Positions 1 through 19,446 of a DNA stretch of 64,000 bases are shown in pieces; positions within the stretch are counted from its first letter, which is position 1; every line of letters starts with the position of its first letter. The notes under the pieces are model-generated. The model saw only the letters and a program-made list of their open reading frames with translations. It ran no database searches and was not told the DNA's origin. This stretch comes from Trichoplax adhaerens. Lineage: Eukaryota > Placozoa > Uniplacotomia > Trichoplacea > Trichoplacidae. The position numbers and the translations under genes were made by a program. The stretch spans positions 2,283,740 through 2,347,739 of the forward strand of contig NW_002060947.1 in assembly GCF_000150275.1 (NCBI RefSeq), given 5' to 3'.

Positions 1-1290
1 CAGTGCACACAAACCTCATCCACAGCGCGGCGACCAGATACACAGTGCACAAATTTCCTACACAGCGCGGCGCTACAGTACTCCACAAAACCACCTCCAC
101 GGTGCACCACTGTCTACAGCGCGGTCCTCGTTTTATTTACAACAGTACAGTAGTAAGTAAATTAACTACCGTACAGTATTGCAAGATGCAGGAAGAGTAT
201 TCTCGGCCACCGTACAGTGTACTGTACAGTAGTATTTGTACAGTACTACTGGCCACTGTAGTATTTGTACAGTATTTGTGTACTGCATTACAGTACTGTA
301 CACTGTACAGTAGAAGAAGACCTACAGTACAGTACAGTACAGTACTGTACTGTATAGTACTGTAGTGTGTGCTAAGAACTCACGCCAATGAGCGTTGATC
401 ACTGTACTGTACTGACTGTGCACTCTACTGTACTGTACACTGTACACTGTACAGTAGATCACTATCATTTTGATAGAGTACAGCAGGTCATTTTCTGTGA
501 TCTCGGTGTCATCTAGATTTCTTACCGGCTGGGATTTCTATTCGCCCTTATCCTTTGTCGCATTAATAACCTTACCGTATAGTATCCGGACCAACTTGGA
601 AGAAGTATCCTAAAGAAAGAAGCTTATTTATTAATTAATGTCCCGTCGCGCTCATGATACTTCGCATACTGTAAATTCAATCAGTACTTACTACAATATT
701 AGACACAGTCATACTGTACTCAGTACAGTATGATTATGAACAGTGCCAATGTACACTTGTACAGTACAGTACAGTACAGTAGTAACAGTCCTAATTGTTC
801 TAATCGCGTATACCTGAGTTTTTTCCTTCTATCTCCTGTTCAGCGATCTATTGTAATCCTGCCATCTTTTACTAATAATTTAGTAAGCTTTGCCATATTT
901 CGATTTACATTTATTCCAACGTAATAATGCTCTACGTAGAAAGTTTTGAATGCCTTGAGGACGGCATTACTGACTGCAAACTCAAACACTGTCACGTTTA
1001 CACACCTATTTACAGTGCTCGCAAGACCATTGATTTTGACTCTAGTGCACGTACAGTACTGTACGTACTGTACTGTAAGACAAACGGGGCACGTACGCAT
1101 TACCGTCTGTAATGACAGGGCATGCACTCTGAACTGTACTACAGTACAGTACAGTATACTGTATGGTCACTACAGCCATGGACTACTGTACTGTACTGTA
1201 CTGTACGTCCCGAGATTTGCAGTACAGTATGTACTGTACAGTACAGTACTGTACTGTAATGTACTGTACGGTACGGCCGATCCTTCACTT
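1..1290. repeat. GTACTGTAC-type palindromic repeat cluster 1
   Basis: Dense runs of overlapping GTACTGTAC/GTACAGTAC words, which are mutually reverse-complementary, fill about 150-470, 713-790 and 1045-1275, separated by ordinary sequence. Because the word is palindromic both strands look alike and several reading frames stay open, giving meaningless Tyr/Ser/Thr/Val/Gln-rich ORFs. The cluster ends about 150 bp before the first ATG of the PHD gene. I see no gene in it. Function is unknown; the position suggests promoter-associated sequence. Confidence 0.85.
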
Positions 1291-1307
1291 TTAATTACGG
1301 TCACGTA
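1047..1307 (+). promoter_or_regulatory. Candidate hypoxia-response elements upstream of PHD
   Basis: TACGTG cores on the minus strand occur at 1047-1053 and 1089-1095 (GCACGTA on +) and at 1301-1307 (TCACGTA). A fourth, TACGTGC on the plus strand, lies in intron 1 at 2956-2962. HIF binds RCGTG, and PHD genes in other animals are HIF targets. The GTAC-rich repeats raise the chance rate of ACGT words, so this is weak. Confidence 0.3.
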
Positions 1308-1430
1308 CATTACGTTTTACTTCAGTTCACTGCATTTGGGGTTCGTGCGAGAGCCGAAACAAAAAGAAAAGAAAATGATTTCTTTTTAGGTTAAGAACGT
1401 TCGTCAGTTAGTCAACTTCTTAATTCCTAA

Positions 1431-8211
<6,781 letters not shown>

Positions 8212-9381
8212 ATGCTAACGAACCGGTTTATCATTTGGATATTATTTCTTGGTATAACGACTGCGCAAAATGTTGCAAAAGGTATTATAACAAAACATTC
8301 TAGAGATATATGCTATTTAATTTATAGCAATAAAATTTTAAGGTACAAGTAGAAACTAGGATAGTATCTTTATCATAAAAATATTTTATGTATTAGGCCA
8401 TGGAAACTTATACAGAAATAACATTAAGGCGCACTATAGGCTAACTAGAATCGAATTAATCTGTACTCTGTTTTCAGATATTGGCTATAATCAGAAATAA
8501 ATAATTATTTTACTTCAGGTAAAGCCCAAATAGGCAATCATAAATCTGTTTTCCTCAAAAATGAAGCCACTAGACCAGAAAGAGATCAACCACCTAGATG
8601 GGGTAGAGATCAGCCAACTAGATGGGGAAGAGATCAACCGCCTAGATGGGGTAGAGATCAGCCACCAAGATGGGGAAGAGATCAACCATCAAGATGGGGA
8701 AGAGATCAACCGCCTAGATGGGGAAGAGATCAACCGCCTAGATGGGGTAGAGATCAACCGCCTAGATGGGGTAGAGATCAGCCACCAAGATGGGGTAGAG
8801 ATCAGCCACCAAGATGGGGTAGAGATCAGCCACCAAGATGGGGTAGAGATCAGCCACCAAGATGGGGTAGAGATCAGCCACCAAGATGGGGTAGAGATCA
8901 ACCACCTAGATGGGGTAGAGATCAGCCACCTAGATGGGGTAGAGATCAGCCACCAAGATGGGGTAGAGATCAGCCACCTAGATGGGGTGGAGATCAATTA
9001 CCTGAAATGGAAAAAAATCACGCTCCACCAAGGTGGGGTAGAGATCAGTATTCATGGTGGAATCAAGAGCAATATCCTAGCAGATGGGGGAGAGAATATT
9101 CTACCCCTGATAATACTGCAGAAAAATTGTTAGATTCTCTCACTCATCAGTCAGAAAATGCGAAAAAGAATAATTTTCAAGAAATCAATAGTGATTCAAA
9201 TAGTGGTAACGAATCAGCTGTCCATCGCCTATTCTCAAATAAGCTAAAGAATCAGAAAGCAAAATCCGACTCAAATAAATTAATGAATAGCTTTTCAGGC
9301 AGTGAGAGTATTTCCAGACCGCGTGAAAAGAGTTTAAAGCGATCAGAAACACTGGACAATATGCGTATAGATTTAATATAG
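8212..9381 (+). CDS. RWamide-type neuropeptide precursor
   Basis: Exon 1 (8212-8281) encodes a signal peptide starting MLTNRFIIWILFLGITTA and ends in phase 1 at G|GTATTA. Exon 2 (8519-9381) follows a TTCAG acceptor and restores the frame; the product is 310 aa. Exon 2 carries 17 consecutive copies of the 8-residue unit Q-P-P-R-W-G-R-D (copy 2 has PT, copy 5 has PS), then two looser copies (APPRWGRD and YPSRWGRE), so 19 RWG sites in all. Gly after Trp is the usual amide donor and the following Arg a monobasic cleavage site, predicting QPPRW-amide with an N-terminal Gln that could become pyroglutamate. Copy 17 reads RWGGD and lacks the Arg. The C-terminal ~95 residues are polar, Ser/Asn/Lys-rich and unrepeated. 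RWamides are known placozoan peptides used by secretory cells. Two other frames are also open across the repeat, but only this frame splices to a signal peptide. Confidence 0.93.
8587..8994 (+). repeat. 17 x 24-bp tandem repeat encoding QPPRWGRD
   Basis: Seventeen uninterrupted 24-bp units, in frame, inside exon 2 of the RWamide gene. Copies 9-13 are identical at the nucleotide level, while outer copies differ mainly at silent Gln (CAA/CAG) and Pro (CCA/CCG/CCT) positions, which indicates recent local expansion. Confidence 0.95.
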
Positions 9382-11161
9382 ATTAAAAACTATAACATTT
9401 ACGGCTTTAATGATATATGTTAGGTGACCATCTTGCGGAAAATAGATCGTTAAGACAGTAGATTTTACTAGAATAGTTAGTGATCTTAAATGACTCAAAT
9501 ATTTACGTACCATGCGTTAGTCATCTTTGGTCAATCGCTTGAAATTTAAATTGTAATATGAAGTAAAAACAAAAGAATTTGAATGTGACTGTATACTTAA
9601 TAAATATAGGATTAGCGAATTATGTATTTTTAGTCTTTCAGAAAGAACTAATAATTAGAGGATCAAAAGATCGTATCAACTCTGATCGTATAAACTCTTA
9701 TAAATATTTATCTATGAAGAGGTAATATAGCATTCATCAATTATTGCTTATGTTATACCGCATAAGTACAGAAGAAAAATATGAACTAATTCAATAGCTA
9801 ACGTAATATCGCCAATTCTTGATCGCTAAAGCCTAGCTTTTCTAGCAATCGACTACGAGCAACTATGATCTAGAACTGATTATACGATATATATCATTTA
9901 TGTTCGAATTTCCGACAGAAAAAGATTTGCGAAAGCGTAAATTAGACTAAAGCTAGCGTATCGGTAGAACCATTTACTTTTACCCTTGCTAAGTTAAGTA
10001 TCTATAGCCACCTATAACGTATTTCGTCGATATGGTAGGCTCAACTGACTAGATTGTAATGAGCGAAGTTATACATTAGATCCGAGACTACGTAGGATAA
10101 CGATCACACGCGATATACAGATGATTCAGAAAAAGGTTTAGGTTTATTGCAAGGACACGCTACAGGATCGAGATCGGTATTCCGAGATAGCTATGTAACA
10201 TCTGCATGTATTATATCAGAAGCAATACTATTTAACAGTCTTATTCTGTACTTCGGCTACCGTACTACGGTACGTATACTCTGCAACTACAGCGCTTCGT
10301 ATTATAATAATCATAGTCCTTATCTACATTACATAGTTGGTGTTACTACACATATCACATAGATGATAATATCCATCGTAAATTCAGGAGATGTGAAAGC
10401 GTTCGTCATCAATAATTTGTTTCTAAGTTAAACAAAATACCTTTAACTGGTAGATATCATGTAATATATTTGTACGCTTATAGTGCTGTACATCGCTATC
10501 AATAGTAATATTTCTATATAATATGGGCAGTATTTTAGTTATTACGGTTTATAATGACATAAACAATCCTTGATTGATAAGTCTACGATCACTTGAAACA
10601 AAGCGAAGATAACAAAGGACAACAATTTATTGCAATTTTTATCCTAATGCTGAATTAATATCAAAATCAAAGCTGAATGGGCCTGCAAGGTTGATATGAG
10701 TAATTGTACTGAAATAGAATCCCAATACCCAAAAAAGTAGCGTTTACCTAAACAGATCTCACTCTAATAGAAACGAGGTAGTAACGCTTGAATTAATTTG
10801 GTAAGGGTCAAATTGTATCGTAAATAGCTCAAATTTACATCTTTCATAAATACCAGTACGAAAAATTCAGAGTCGTATAAAATATCTCGCGCCAAACTGC
10901 ATCATCAACATTTCAATTTTGTATCTAGACTACAAAATATGGTCATGTAACACTGTCACAAAACAGCTTTGCAACAAGATAACGTAATCTACGATCAATA
11001 AGTCAATTCCTTGAACTACGTATCAAGGAACGATATCTGCACTATCACGAGCACTTTTGCTCTACTAGCAGACTACACAAAGACTTAAACGCCTCGTATT
11101 TTACGTTAAACACTAAGTTGGACAATTCTTCTTTATTTCACGATATACTGCATTTATATAC

Positions 11162-11218
11162 TACTAGTGCAAACTCCCGTCGCTTTACTGACGGTTTACG
11201 ATAATGTGCTCATTTAAC
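11162..11218 (+). repeat. 57-bp dispersed repeat, copy A
   Basis: Exactly matches the reverse complement of 53392-53448 over 57 bp, then similarity stops abruptly on both sides. It contains a small hairpin (CCGTC, 8-nt loop, GACGG). It is richer in GC than its surroundings. It could be a fragment of a mobile element, a small RNA gene or a conserved regulatory site; the sequence does not decide. Confidence 0.85.
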
Positions 11219-14200
11219 AATGCAGACAACAGTATTTACGAACATAGACATGTAATGACTAATACAGAATAGTCAGATTACGATATGTCCTATCACGGAA
11301 CATTTCCATGATAATTTACAGTCTACCATAAGTAAATTACAATCACAATGATTCGAACTGTAAGCAGATGATTTGCATTCCCTATTATAACTATTAATTT
11401 CAGTATGTGTATAAGTATCACTGTCATAAAAAGTCAGTGCTATATTAAAACACAGTATATCCAAATTAGAAGTTAACTAAATAAGGATAGTCTAACAGAA
11501 TTATCCTAACATAGTTATTTCTACTGTAATACAGTATTTAACACTGTAACAAACACGTACAAGATATGTATGATTAAGTCCTAGCTACACAGCTGACTAG
11601 ACAATAAATGATTTTCATCATTTATCAATATCGCAAAAATTAAAATTGCGATTACCGTACCCTGTCTATAGTTATACTCCTGTTTACAGTATATAAAGGT
11701 TAGAGAGATTATTTTTCGTCATAAAACTAAACCTTAGTTGGAAGAACGGTGATTTCACCTCTTAATTTTATAATAAATCATCGTGAAATGCGGATATTGT
11801 TCTAAACTCTTTTAGTGTTATGTTATTTAAAGATTTAATGATCAATCATCGGCCAAAAATATTCGTAGTTGCACGAATATTACCAAATGTTGTTGTACTC
11901 ATACATCGTAAGACTACTGCATAAATATGCCATCAATCATTTAAACATGCTGAAAACTCAATTAATCTTTATAGGCTTCTGTATGTACCTAGTGCTCATT
12001 ACTTAGTCATCAATAGGTTTATGATAAGTTCTACGCTTGAAACCGTAATGATTGAAGTAAAAGCCAAATAGATCTAACAAAGATTACGTAACTAAAGAAT
12101 TAAATTCCTTTAGTACCATTTTTAATTACAATACAGGTAAGTCTTGATGCAAAATTAGACTTTTAATCGCTTTTTATTAAGTAATTCACCTCTTATTTGC
12201 TTTGATTTGAGCAAAAATACATAGAGAATTTTTTGTTCGGCTATAAATTTAATAAGAAAATTCATAACTTTTACATGGCATTTAATAAAAGCTGGAATGA
12301 AATCCATTTAATATGTCAAATATTTTCAATTGCAGAAGCCTTTAGCAGCTACCGAATTAGTGTCCAGTATAGCTTATTGGCATCTCGCTTTACATCCAAG
12401 TATGAAATTTTGCATTAATTTGATGTAATAAGGGAAAAGAGATCTAAAATTAAACGACGGCAGAAATGAAGTCTATTCTTCTGGTTTGATCCAATATATT
12501 TTTATATGATTCTCAGCTATGTGAAAACAATAACCGTATTCTGCAGTCTATCCGATACTGTTATTACGGTAAGTAAATGACACATTACCATCGCAGAACA
12601 TAACATCAGATGCGTTGGCATAGGTATTTTAAACTTTCCGAGCTCAGTAGATCTTTATGATTAACTGATAAAAATGGAATTCTATTAATTAATTTTCTAC
12701 CATTTACAAATATTCGCTATTAAAACGGTAAGCAGATGGCTTAAGCGATGTATAGAGATAGATAAATGCTAGGAAATAGTAGCACCTATCAAAGTGATTA
12801 TTATCATGAACTATAAATATCTACAATTGTCGACAATTTATAGGAAATTCTTAATTATTAGTATTTATTACACAGAATCCTTTCGTATTTAATTATATCT
12901 TCTAACATTATTTTGAAAAGTTCTCGTTAAATGAACAAATTCTTTAATGTTATTTATTTTCGTCTAGACGCTGATAATTATCTTTGGAAAATGGAATTAA
13001 TATGATTAAATATGGTAATGAAGACGGTGCGTTCATAGTGAATGTGACTTAAGAAATATTTCAAATTATTCGGATTAAAAGAAATTTGTTTTAGTATGTA
13101 TACATGGTCTTCGTTCCTTTACGCCATAAGTTTTAGATAGCAAAACATAAACAATTTTTTCTATTAACATTAAAAATCAAACATTATCAAAACTGAATAT
13201 AGGAGCGGTAAATATCCTGCAATCATACTCCTTAGAAACATTTATTAAGGAATTTACCTTTGCCGATAAACCAAAATTTCGAGCATTAGCTAACTATGAT
13301 GATAAATAAAATTAGCAATGGCCATTATAACAGAAAATAGCCAAAACTGAATTAATTCCGTGTTGACGATATTATAAGAATGTTCGCTTGGTATTGAAAT
13401 CACTTATTACCCACTTTTGTTGAAGTTAATCAAAATACATACAAGTAATATTACCTTTCTACAACTAAAATGAAAAAACATTTGCAAAGGTTATTTCTTC
13501 ATGTATGTGCAAAATCAATTTGCCCAATATTAATATTAAAAATAACTTAATACTCGCATATCGAAGAGGATGAAGTTTATGACGCCATGGCATGAATTTT
13601 CACTTTGCTTTAATTTAAGAAAGGAGTACTGGCGCCACTAAAATTTTGATAATTATGGATGTATTCACACAGTTAGAGAAAAATTTTCTCTTCGAGAAAA
13701 TTTCTTGATCCCTCTCTCTATAGAATTAGCTGTCCAATTCATTTATTCTCATACTCGTATATTCGCATATTAAAGGCGGTTAACATACAGGAATTTGTGT
13801 TATAAGCTTTATTATACTTAAATTAAAGATACAAGTATGTGGAGGTAAATCATAATGTTGATCAAAAGAGATTATTTTAATTGACTTATCGATAATTAAC
13901 TTACACAGTATTGTTAATAAGCTCTGTAAGATAGATGCATGATAAGCTGTCTGTTATGTAATTATAATATAAATTGAGTTCTATTCAAGTACTTTGTCTA
14001 GTAAGTAAATAAAAATAAAACTTAAACGTACGCGCTGATTAATTTATTCCTAATCCATCATCTATTCTTAAAATATATAATTCGCAGTGATCTTGATATA
14101 CTTATTAGAAAATGGCAATTTATCTATTAATGCTTTCAGACGGAATAGAATGAAAACATTACTCCGTTTCTTGGACTGCTTTTAATAAAATAAAAGACCT

Positions 14201-16024
14201 GGGTCAGCATTATAGATTTTTGAAGTCTTATATTTTGTTGATCTGTTTATATTCTGAGGAGAGGAAATTACTCCAGTAATGCTCGTTATGACATATTACA
14301 CTTTATAAATCATGTTTCGCTTACAGATATTGGGAATAGGGTTACTTTTACTACAACTTTAAATAACTTCTTAGCTAATTGCTTTACTAGGTTAAAATGG
14401 ACACTTTATAATCTACTAATAGTGATAGTCGATCGAAACTACGAAATATTCGTAAATTACCTGAAACATTCCTGAATACTTGTAAAATAATGGATTGAAT
14501 ACTTTCTATTAATACCCAAGTTTAGTAAATTAATAATATTGCCATGTGTACATAATTAACTAAATATTATTTCTTTTGTGACAAAAGGCCCATTAGATAT
14601 TGAAGGTATTTATAAGTTGCTCTATGGCATTAAAGCGAATTAGACGTGCTAAATTAGCAATTAATGGATGGACTTTTTGTAGAAATTAAGATTTGCATTA
14701 CGATATTTTATTACCCTAAAGACATTTCAAAACGCTGTTAATAACTAAGATAAATAGGAAAAGGGTTATTTAGCTGTGATTGAAATTAAGGAATATTTTT
14801 ATTGAAATGGTGATTAAAGATCTGCATTTTACGCTATAACAAGTAACACTCGAAAGTAATAGAATTTGAGGGTTCAATAAAGTAAAATTTGAAGTCGGAA
14901 AGAAATTACATGATTGATTATAGTGCATATTGCTCTGTAGATTTATCAAGCCGTAGCTATTGATAGAGCATAAGTAAACAAAATCTGAAGCAACGCTGTA
15001 CAACATAATAAAATAGATAAGATTCTGTAGAGGGTAAGGCCATTGCCACACAATATAGCTGCCACTAAAAATAAGCAAATAATATCAAAGTAATGTAATA
15101 TGCTGCTAAAAATAAGACGCTATTAAAAAACCTTTACTATAATCATTACTATTGATCTAATAGATTCTATCACGAAAGAGTTAAATCTAAAAGAATTGAA
15201 TGACACATTATAATATTTTCAGTATCAACAGTCGACATATTGTAACTTTCTTAGTAATTTCAATAAAGTAAAAAATTATGAATAATTGTAATTGACACTG
15301 CATTGTTTTCTAAAATTTATTATCTATGGCCATTAAGTCTAAATTTATAAACAGATAGTTTTGATATAATGCTTATTTCTAACGATTGAAGTAGAAGAAT
15401 TATAAATTTTTTATTCTTATATCGTAAGATTTATCTCCGTAATCCTTGCAGTAGATTGTTAAGTAATATAAATGTACTATAAAGTATCAGTTCTTAAGGA
15501 GAATATCAGAGATAGAATAATATCTAATATTGCTAATACATAGGTAAGGTTGTACCAGATCCATACAAAAAGTAAGGAAATGCCTTTAACTGCAAAACTC
15601 GCATTTAGGTTAATCACAGAGGATTTCTCAACCCATACAGTTTTCGGATATGTATAGCGTTTGTATATATTACCGTATAAGCGTATGTTCTAGAGGTAAA
15701 ATTAATCTTTTTGTTATTTTACTGTTAATACTAAATAATTATAGTTTGTCATGTTCTCATCATATTAATATTTATAGCTACATAATTATTAAGATTCAAA
15801 TTGCGATCATATCCGAAACATCTGCTCAATTATAATTGCAGGTAATTTACTACGAGAATTACGAAATCGAATATATAAAATATACTAAAATTATTACAAA
15901 TGTTGATTGCAAGAGTATTGAGAACAATAAATCAATGTATAAATTTAGATGCACTCAATGGACTCATTAGGTGTCGAATTCTGATCAACTTAATTCTATC
16001 TGCGGTAATTGCTGTGAGAAAGTA

Positions 16025-16032
16025 TATATAAG
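16025..16032 (+). promoter_or_regulatory. Possible TATA box of the WPPF gene
   Basis: TATATAAG lies 347 bp upstream of the WPPF ATG. The same octamer lies upstream of the FFNP gene. Chance occurrence in AT-rich DNA is possible. Confidence 0.3.
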
Positions 16033-16371
16033 TGTGATTATTCGCCTGAAATGATCGAGTTTCACAATATGTTAACAGACATTCTGCGCCAGTGATCGAT
16101 TCATTCAAGATACAATATCAGCCAAGGTCAGTATACAATTATTCGATACTAACATAATATAGTAATCAAATCGATAGAAGAAACCACTATTACTTCTATT
16201 GGGATCTATTGTATATGTATGCATAAGTGCGTAAATATAAGTACAGCATTAGTGTTCTTAGATTTAAATTTACGGGTACAATTTTGTACTGCGCTGAGCT
16301 CTTTCAAAGTTGAGCTTCTTTAACTTATCCCGAAGATCATATTTAAATTAATCAGAAATTTCTCTTTCTGA

Positions 16372-17752
16372 ATGAATTCTAGGATAAGAATGTATCGATT
16401 ATCATTATGTTGTATAATTATACTTGTTTTATTTGCGAATGAAATTGAGCCTAAGTTTGCCAAACCAAAGGAAGGTAAATTTTATTAGTCCTTTTCGACT
16501 TCGTTCTAAGAAAAATTTGTGTATTGAAAAATGTAGACTTATGAATTTATTATGGTTCAAAAAGCATTGATTAGCCAGTAAAATTCTAGTATTAATATCA
16601 TAAATTTCAGGATAATTGCCTTACAACCGTTGATTTGATTGTATTTATGATTAAAAAATTACCAATAGTAAATAAAAGATGACAAATCTGAAGAACTTCA
16701 TATATGAATATATACTGAATATGTGTGTTAATGCAGATATACCTTGGAATCTACAACGTCGAAGCAATGCTAACAATTTAAAGTCTCGTAGCGATTCTGC
16801 TAAATTATCCAATACGGAACATAAAAAGAAAGACTTGGTTGCTGAAGAGCAATCGCATCCAATATTTGGAAAAGGTTTAGTTAATGAAGGTAGGTGGACA
16901 TTGAATATTTTGTAGATGTAACTTTAAATATTAAACGTTATGATACTCATTATGGTGCTGTATTTTCCTTAATATTTATTCTGCAGATGTATTCATGTAC
17001 ATATCAGCGCAAACGGACAATTTTCATATAGTTGCAATAGCTTATGGCTATACCCTTTTAAGTTAAAGATTATATTTTTATATTTTGCAGCTAAGAAGAC
17101 ATCCAGGAACGAAGCATTGCAATATAATGGTTGGCCTCCATTTCGTCGGGAGGATGAGTCAAAGCAATATAATGGATGGCCTCCATTTCGTCGGGAGGAT
17201 GAATCTAAGCAATATAATGGATGGCCTCCATTTCGGCGAAGTGATGAATTAACACAATACAACGGATGGCCTCCATTCCGTAGAAATGATGGAAAGGAGC
17301 AATACAACGGATGGCCTCCATTTCGTAGGAATGCTGGGATGATGCAATACAATGGATGGCCTCCATTTCGTCGAGATGATGAAAAAATGCAATACAACGG
17401 ATGGCCTCCATTTCGTCGAGAGGATAGAGAAAAACAGTACAACGGATGGCCTCCATTTCGTCGAGATGATGAAGTTATGCAGTATAACGGATGGCCCCCA
17501 TTTCGTCGGAGTGAAGCAGTTCAGTACAATGGATGGCCTCCATTTCGCCGAGACGATCAACAGAACAAGCCCTATAACGGATGGCCTCCATTTCGTCGAG
17601 AAGATCAACAAAACAAGCCATACAATGGGTGGCCTCCATTCCGTCGTGACGATCAACAGAATAAGCCTTACAACGGCTGGCCCCCATTTCGTCGAAACGA
17701 TCAACAGAAAAAGCCTTATAACGGATGGCCTCCCTTTCGTAGAAATAACTAA
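16372..17752 (+). CDS. WPPF neuropeptide precursor
   Basis: Exons 16372-16474, 16737-16889 and 17091-17752 join with phase-1 introns into 305 aa. An in-frame TGA directly precedes the ATG at 16372; a second in-frame ATG at 16390 is an alternative start. Exon 1 encodes a signal peptide with the hydrophobic core LSLCCIILVLFA. Exon 2 encodes a polar spacer opening with DIPWNLQRR, which may itself release a peptide. Exon 3 encodes 14 copies of (Q/P)YNGWPPFRR separated by acidic or polar spacers of 4-6 residues (such as EDESK, NDGKE, DDQQNK). The dibasic RR after each Phe predicts release of YNGWPPF-type peptides with a free C-terminus, since no Gly follows Phe. WPPF is a known placozoan peptide family. 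The last four copies share a DQQ-K-P spacer and begin with Pro instead of Gln, marking a local expansion at the 3' end. AATAAA at about 18205 is a candidate polyadenylation signal. Confidence 0.94.
17120..17749 (+). repeat. 14 tandem YNGWPPFRR-coding units
   Basis: Units are 42-48 bp, in frame. The peptide core is almost invariant while spacer residues vary, as expected when selection acts on the released peptide. Long open frames on the opposite strand (for example 17249-17794) are by-products of this repetition. Confidence 0.93.
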
Positions 17753-18692
17753 AATTACTGTGTTGTAAAATGTCCTTTTTAAACTTGCTCCCAACCAGTA
17801 AAGATACGCTCATCGAAATTCTTCAAAATATTCGGATAAAAGTGCATCAATTGATCTTATATTTTAAGTAATTTTCTCCCTCAACGTAATACCTGTATTC
17901 ATTCATAGCGAGACCTTGGAGTCAGATATGCTGCATACTTGACCCAATTTTGAAATACAGAATATGATCGAGACGTAGTACTGTATTGTACTGTACTGCG
18001 CGTTTTTCTTGAATGATTCCTAAACTGTAGTCGAATATTATTTAGATGAGATATAGAAAATGTTTATTCTGAATTATATTCTCCTGATTAGAGTATGCAG
18101 ATGTTCTATTAGGCTTGAGTTTATAACTGCTATAATACTACGTACCTTTATATCTTGCTATCAGTTACCTTTGCTTGTATTATGAATATTCCCTATGAAT
18201 ACTAAATAAAGCCGTTCCGAATTGCGCTACTGTTCGTTATTAAGGGTATAAAATTTTGAATATAAAAATTTTATCTTTACAATTTAAAAGTACGGTACGC
18301 GTATAGTCATATGACTACTTTAGTGCTATACGGATAAATGAGAGATCTCAATTTTCATCTTAGAAGGAATAAAGTAATACAATAGAATTAAGTATTAAAA
18401 GGTATTAGTTAAATATTGTATCGCTGGGATTTTTCTCTTCAATTTAGTGATGCACCAAATGCCTATTTAGACACAGTAATTGTATATATGCGTTACAGTA
18501 TTAGAGATTGCCTTGAAAACGCAAGAGCAAGAACTAATAATGTCAAGCAATATCAATACTTATAACTTAATGTTAGTATAGTGCCTAGAAATTTATTCAT
18601 AAAACTGAGGATGCCACGAGGTGTTACCTTCCATATACAGTATATGATATAGCTGCCAACAATGCATATCTCACCAAGGACTCCTCAATCGC

Positions 18693-18738
18693 CCCAGCTT
18701 CACAAAAAGTTAACTTCAACTTTTTTTGTGAAGCTGGG
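18693..18738. repeat. Fold-back element 1 (hairpin)
   Basis: A left arm beginning CCCAGCTTCAC pairs with a right arm ending GTGAAGCTGGG; arms are 19 and 21 nt with a 2-nt length difference in an A/T run and a loop of a few nucleotides. The flanks also contain partly complementary GGACTCCTC and GACGAGTC words, suggesting a longer imperfect palindrome of miniature-transposon type. Confidence 0.7.
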
Positions 18739-18970
18739 TTGGTCGACGAGTCTGTCATTCTCACATTACACATACTGTACTTATTTTCACCTTTTAATAG
18801 ACATAGCTATCAACACTTCACAACACTCCCCTAACTAATTTCAACAACTGTTAGAATGCTGCACATGTACAATGTACATACGCGTATATATGTACTGTTA
18901 TAATTATAGCTTTTAAGAAGAAAAAATTGAATAAGTTATTTTATCATGTATGAAATACCGCCATATTGTC

Positions 18971-19059
18971 AGGGACTACTCAACTAAGATTTCCCCCTCG
19001 AAGCCGTCACTAAAAACTGGACGGCTTTTTTGCGGGGAAATCTTAGCTTAGTAGTCTCT
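18971..19059. repeat. Fold-back element 2 (long palindrome)
   Basis: The 26-nt arm starting AGGGACTACTCAAC at 18971 is nearly complementary to the arm ending TAGTAGTCTCT at 19059; inside lies a second stem AAGCCGTC/GACGGCTT. A further copy of the arm end (GAGTAGTCCCT) lies at about 19423-19435. The architecture resembles a MITE or snapback element. No coding capacity. Confidence 0.75.
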
Positions 19060-19446
19060 GTTGTTATATATTATTACATTGAGATATAATAAAACATTAA
19101 GTTCAAAAATATTTAGCTAAGACTCTTATTTTGATCTTGATAGTAATATGAAATAATATTATTATAATCGACGCGATTAGCGCCAAAGTAGCAGGTCAGC
19201 CTATAAAATTGGTATCCATAGTTCATATTTGCTTAGACAGGTTTCAAAGTACATTACAGTACATCGTATACACTATAGTCGTTTTAGCAGTACTTGCGGA
19301 TACGTACTTACAGTATGTCACAATTTAGTCTGCCGCAAAGCTACAAGAAACCTAGCAATATTTACGCTATACAGCAGGGCAGGGGTGACAATTTTTATGC
19401 AACAGAGGTACAGTTTTGATTGAGTAGTCCCTAATAGTACTGTCAC

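Larger units (their letters stand above)
9382..16371. other. Long intergenic region, no gene seen (RWamide to WPPF)
   Basis: Seven kb of AT-rich sequence. All open frames are short, without family motifs, repeated peptide units or a convincing signal-peptide exon. An AATAAA near 9599-9604 could be a polyadenylation signal for RWamide. The only remarkable element is the 57-bp segment at 11162-11218, repeated inverted at 53392-53448. Confidence 0.55.

Noticed and set aside
3-365. 120-residue open frame
   Set aside because: Lies in GTAC palindromic repeats and has low-complexity YSTVQY composition, with no splice partner or family motif. The same holds for 946-1389, 21157-21537, 40166-40372 and 53018-53224.
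8561-9133. 190-aa open frame with EISHQDGV repeats
   Set aside because: It is the wrong frame of the RWamide repeat; 24-bp units keep other frames open. Only the PRWG frame links to the signal-peptide exon.
15650-15835. ORF with a hydrophobic stretch that might be a signal peptide
   Set aside because: No compatible downstream peptide exon, no dibasic-flanked repeats; hydrophobic runs are common in AT-rich random frames.
17249-17794. 181-aa antisense open frame
   Set aside because: Mirror of the WPPF repeat units on the opposite strand; no signal peptide or plausible product.
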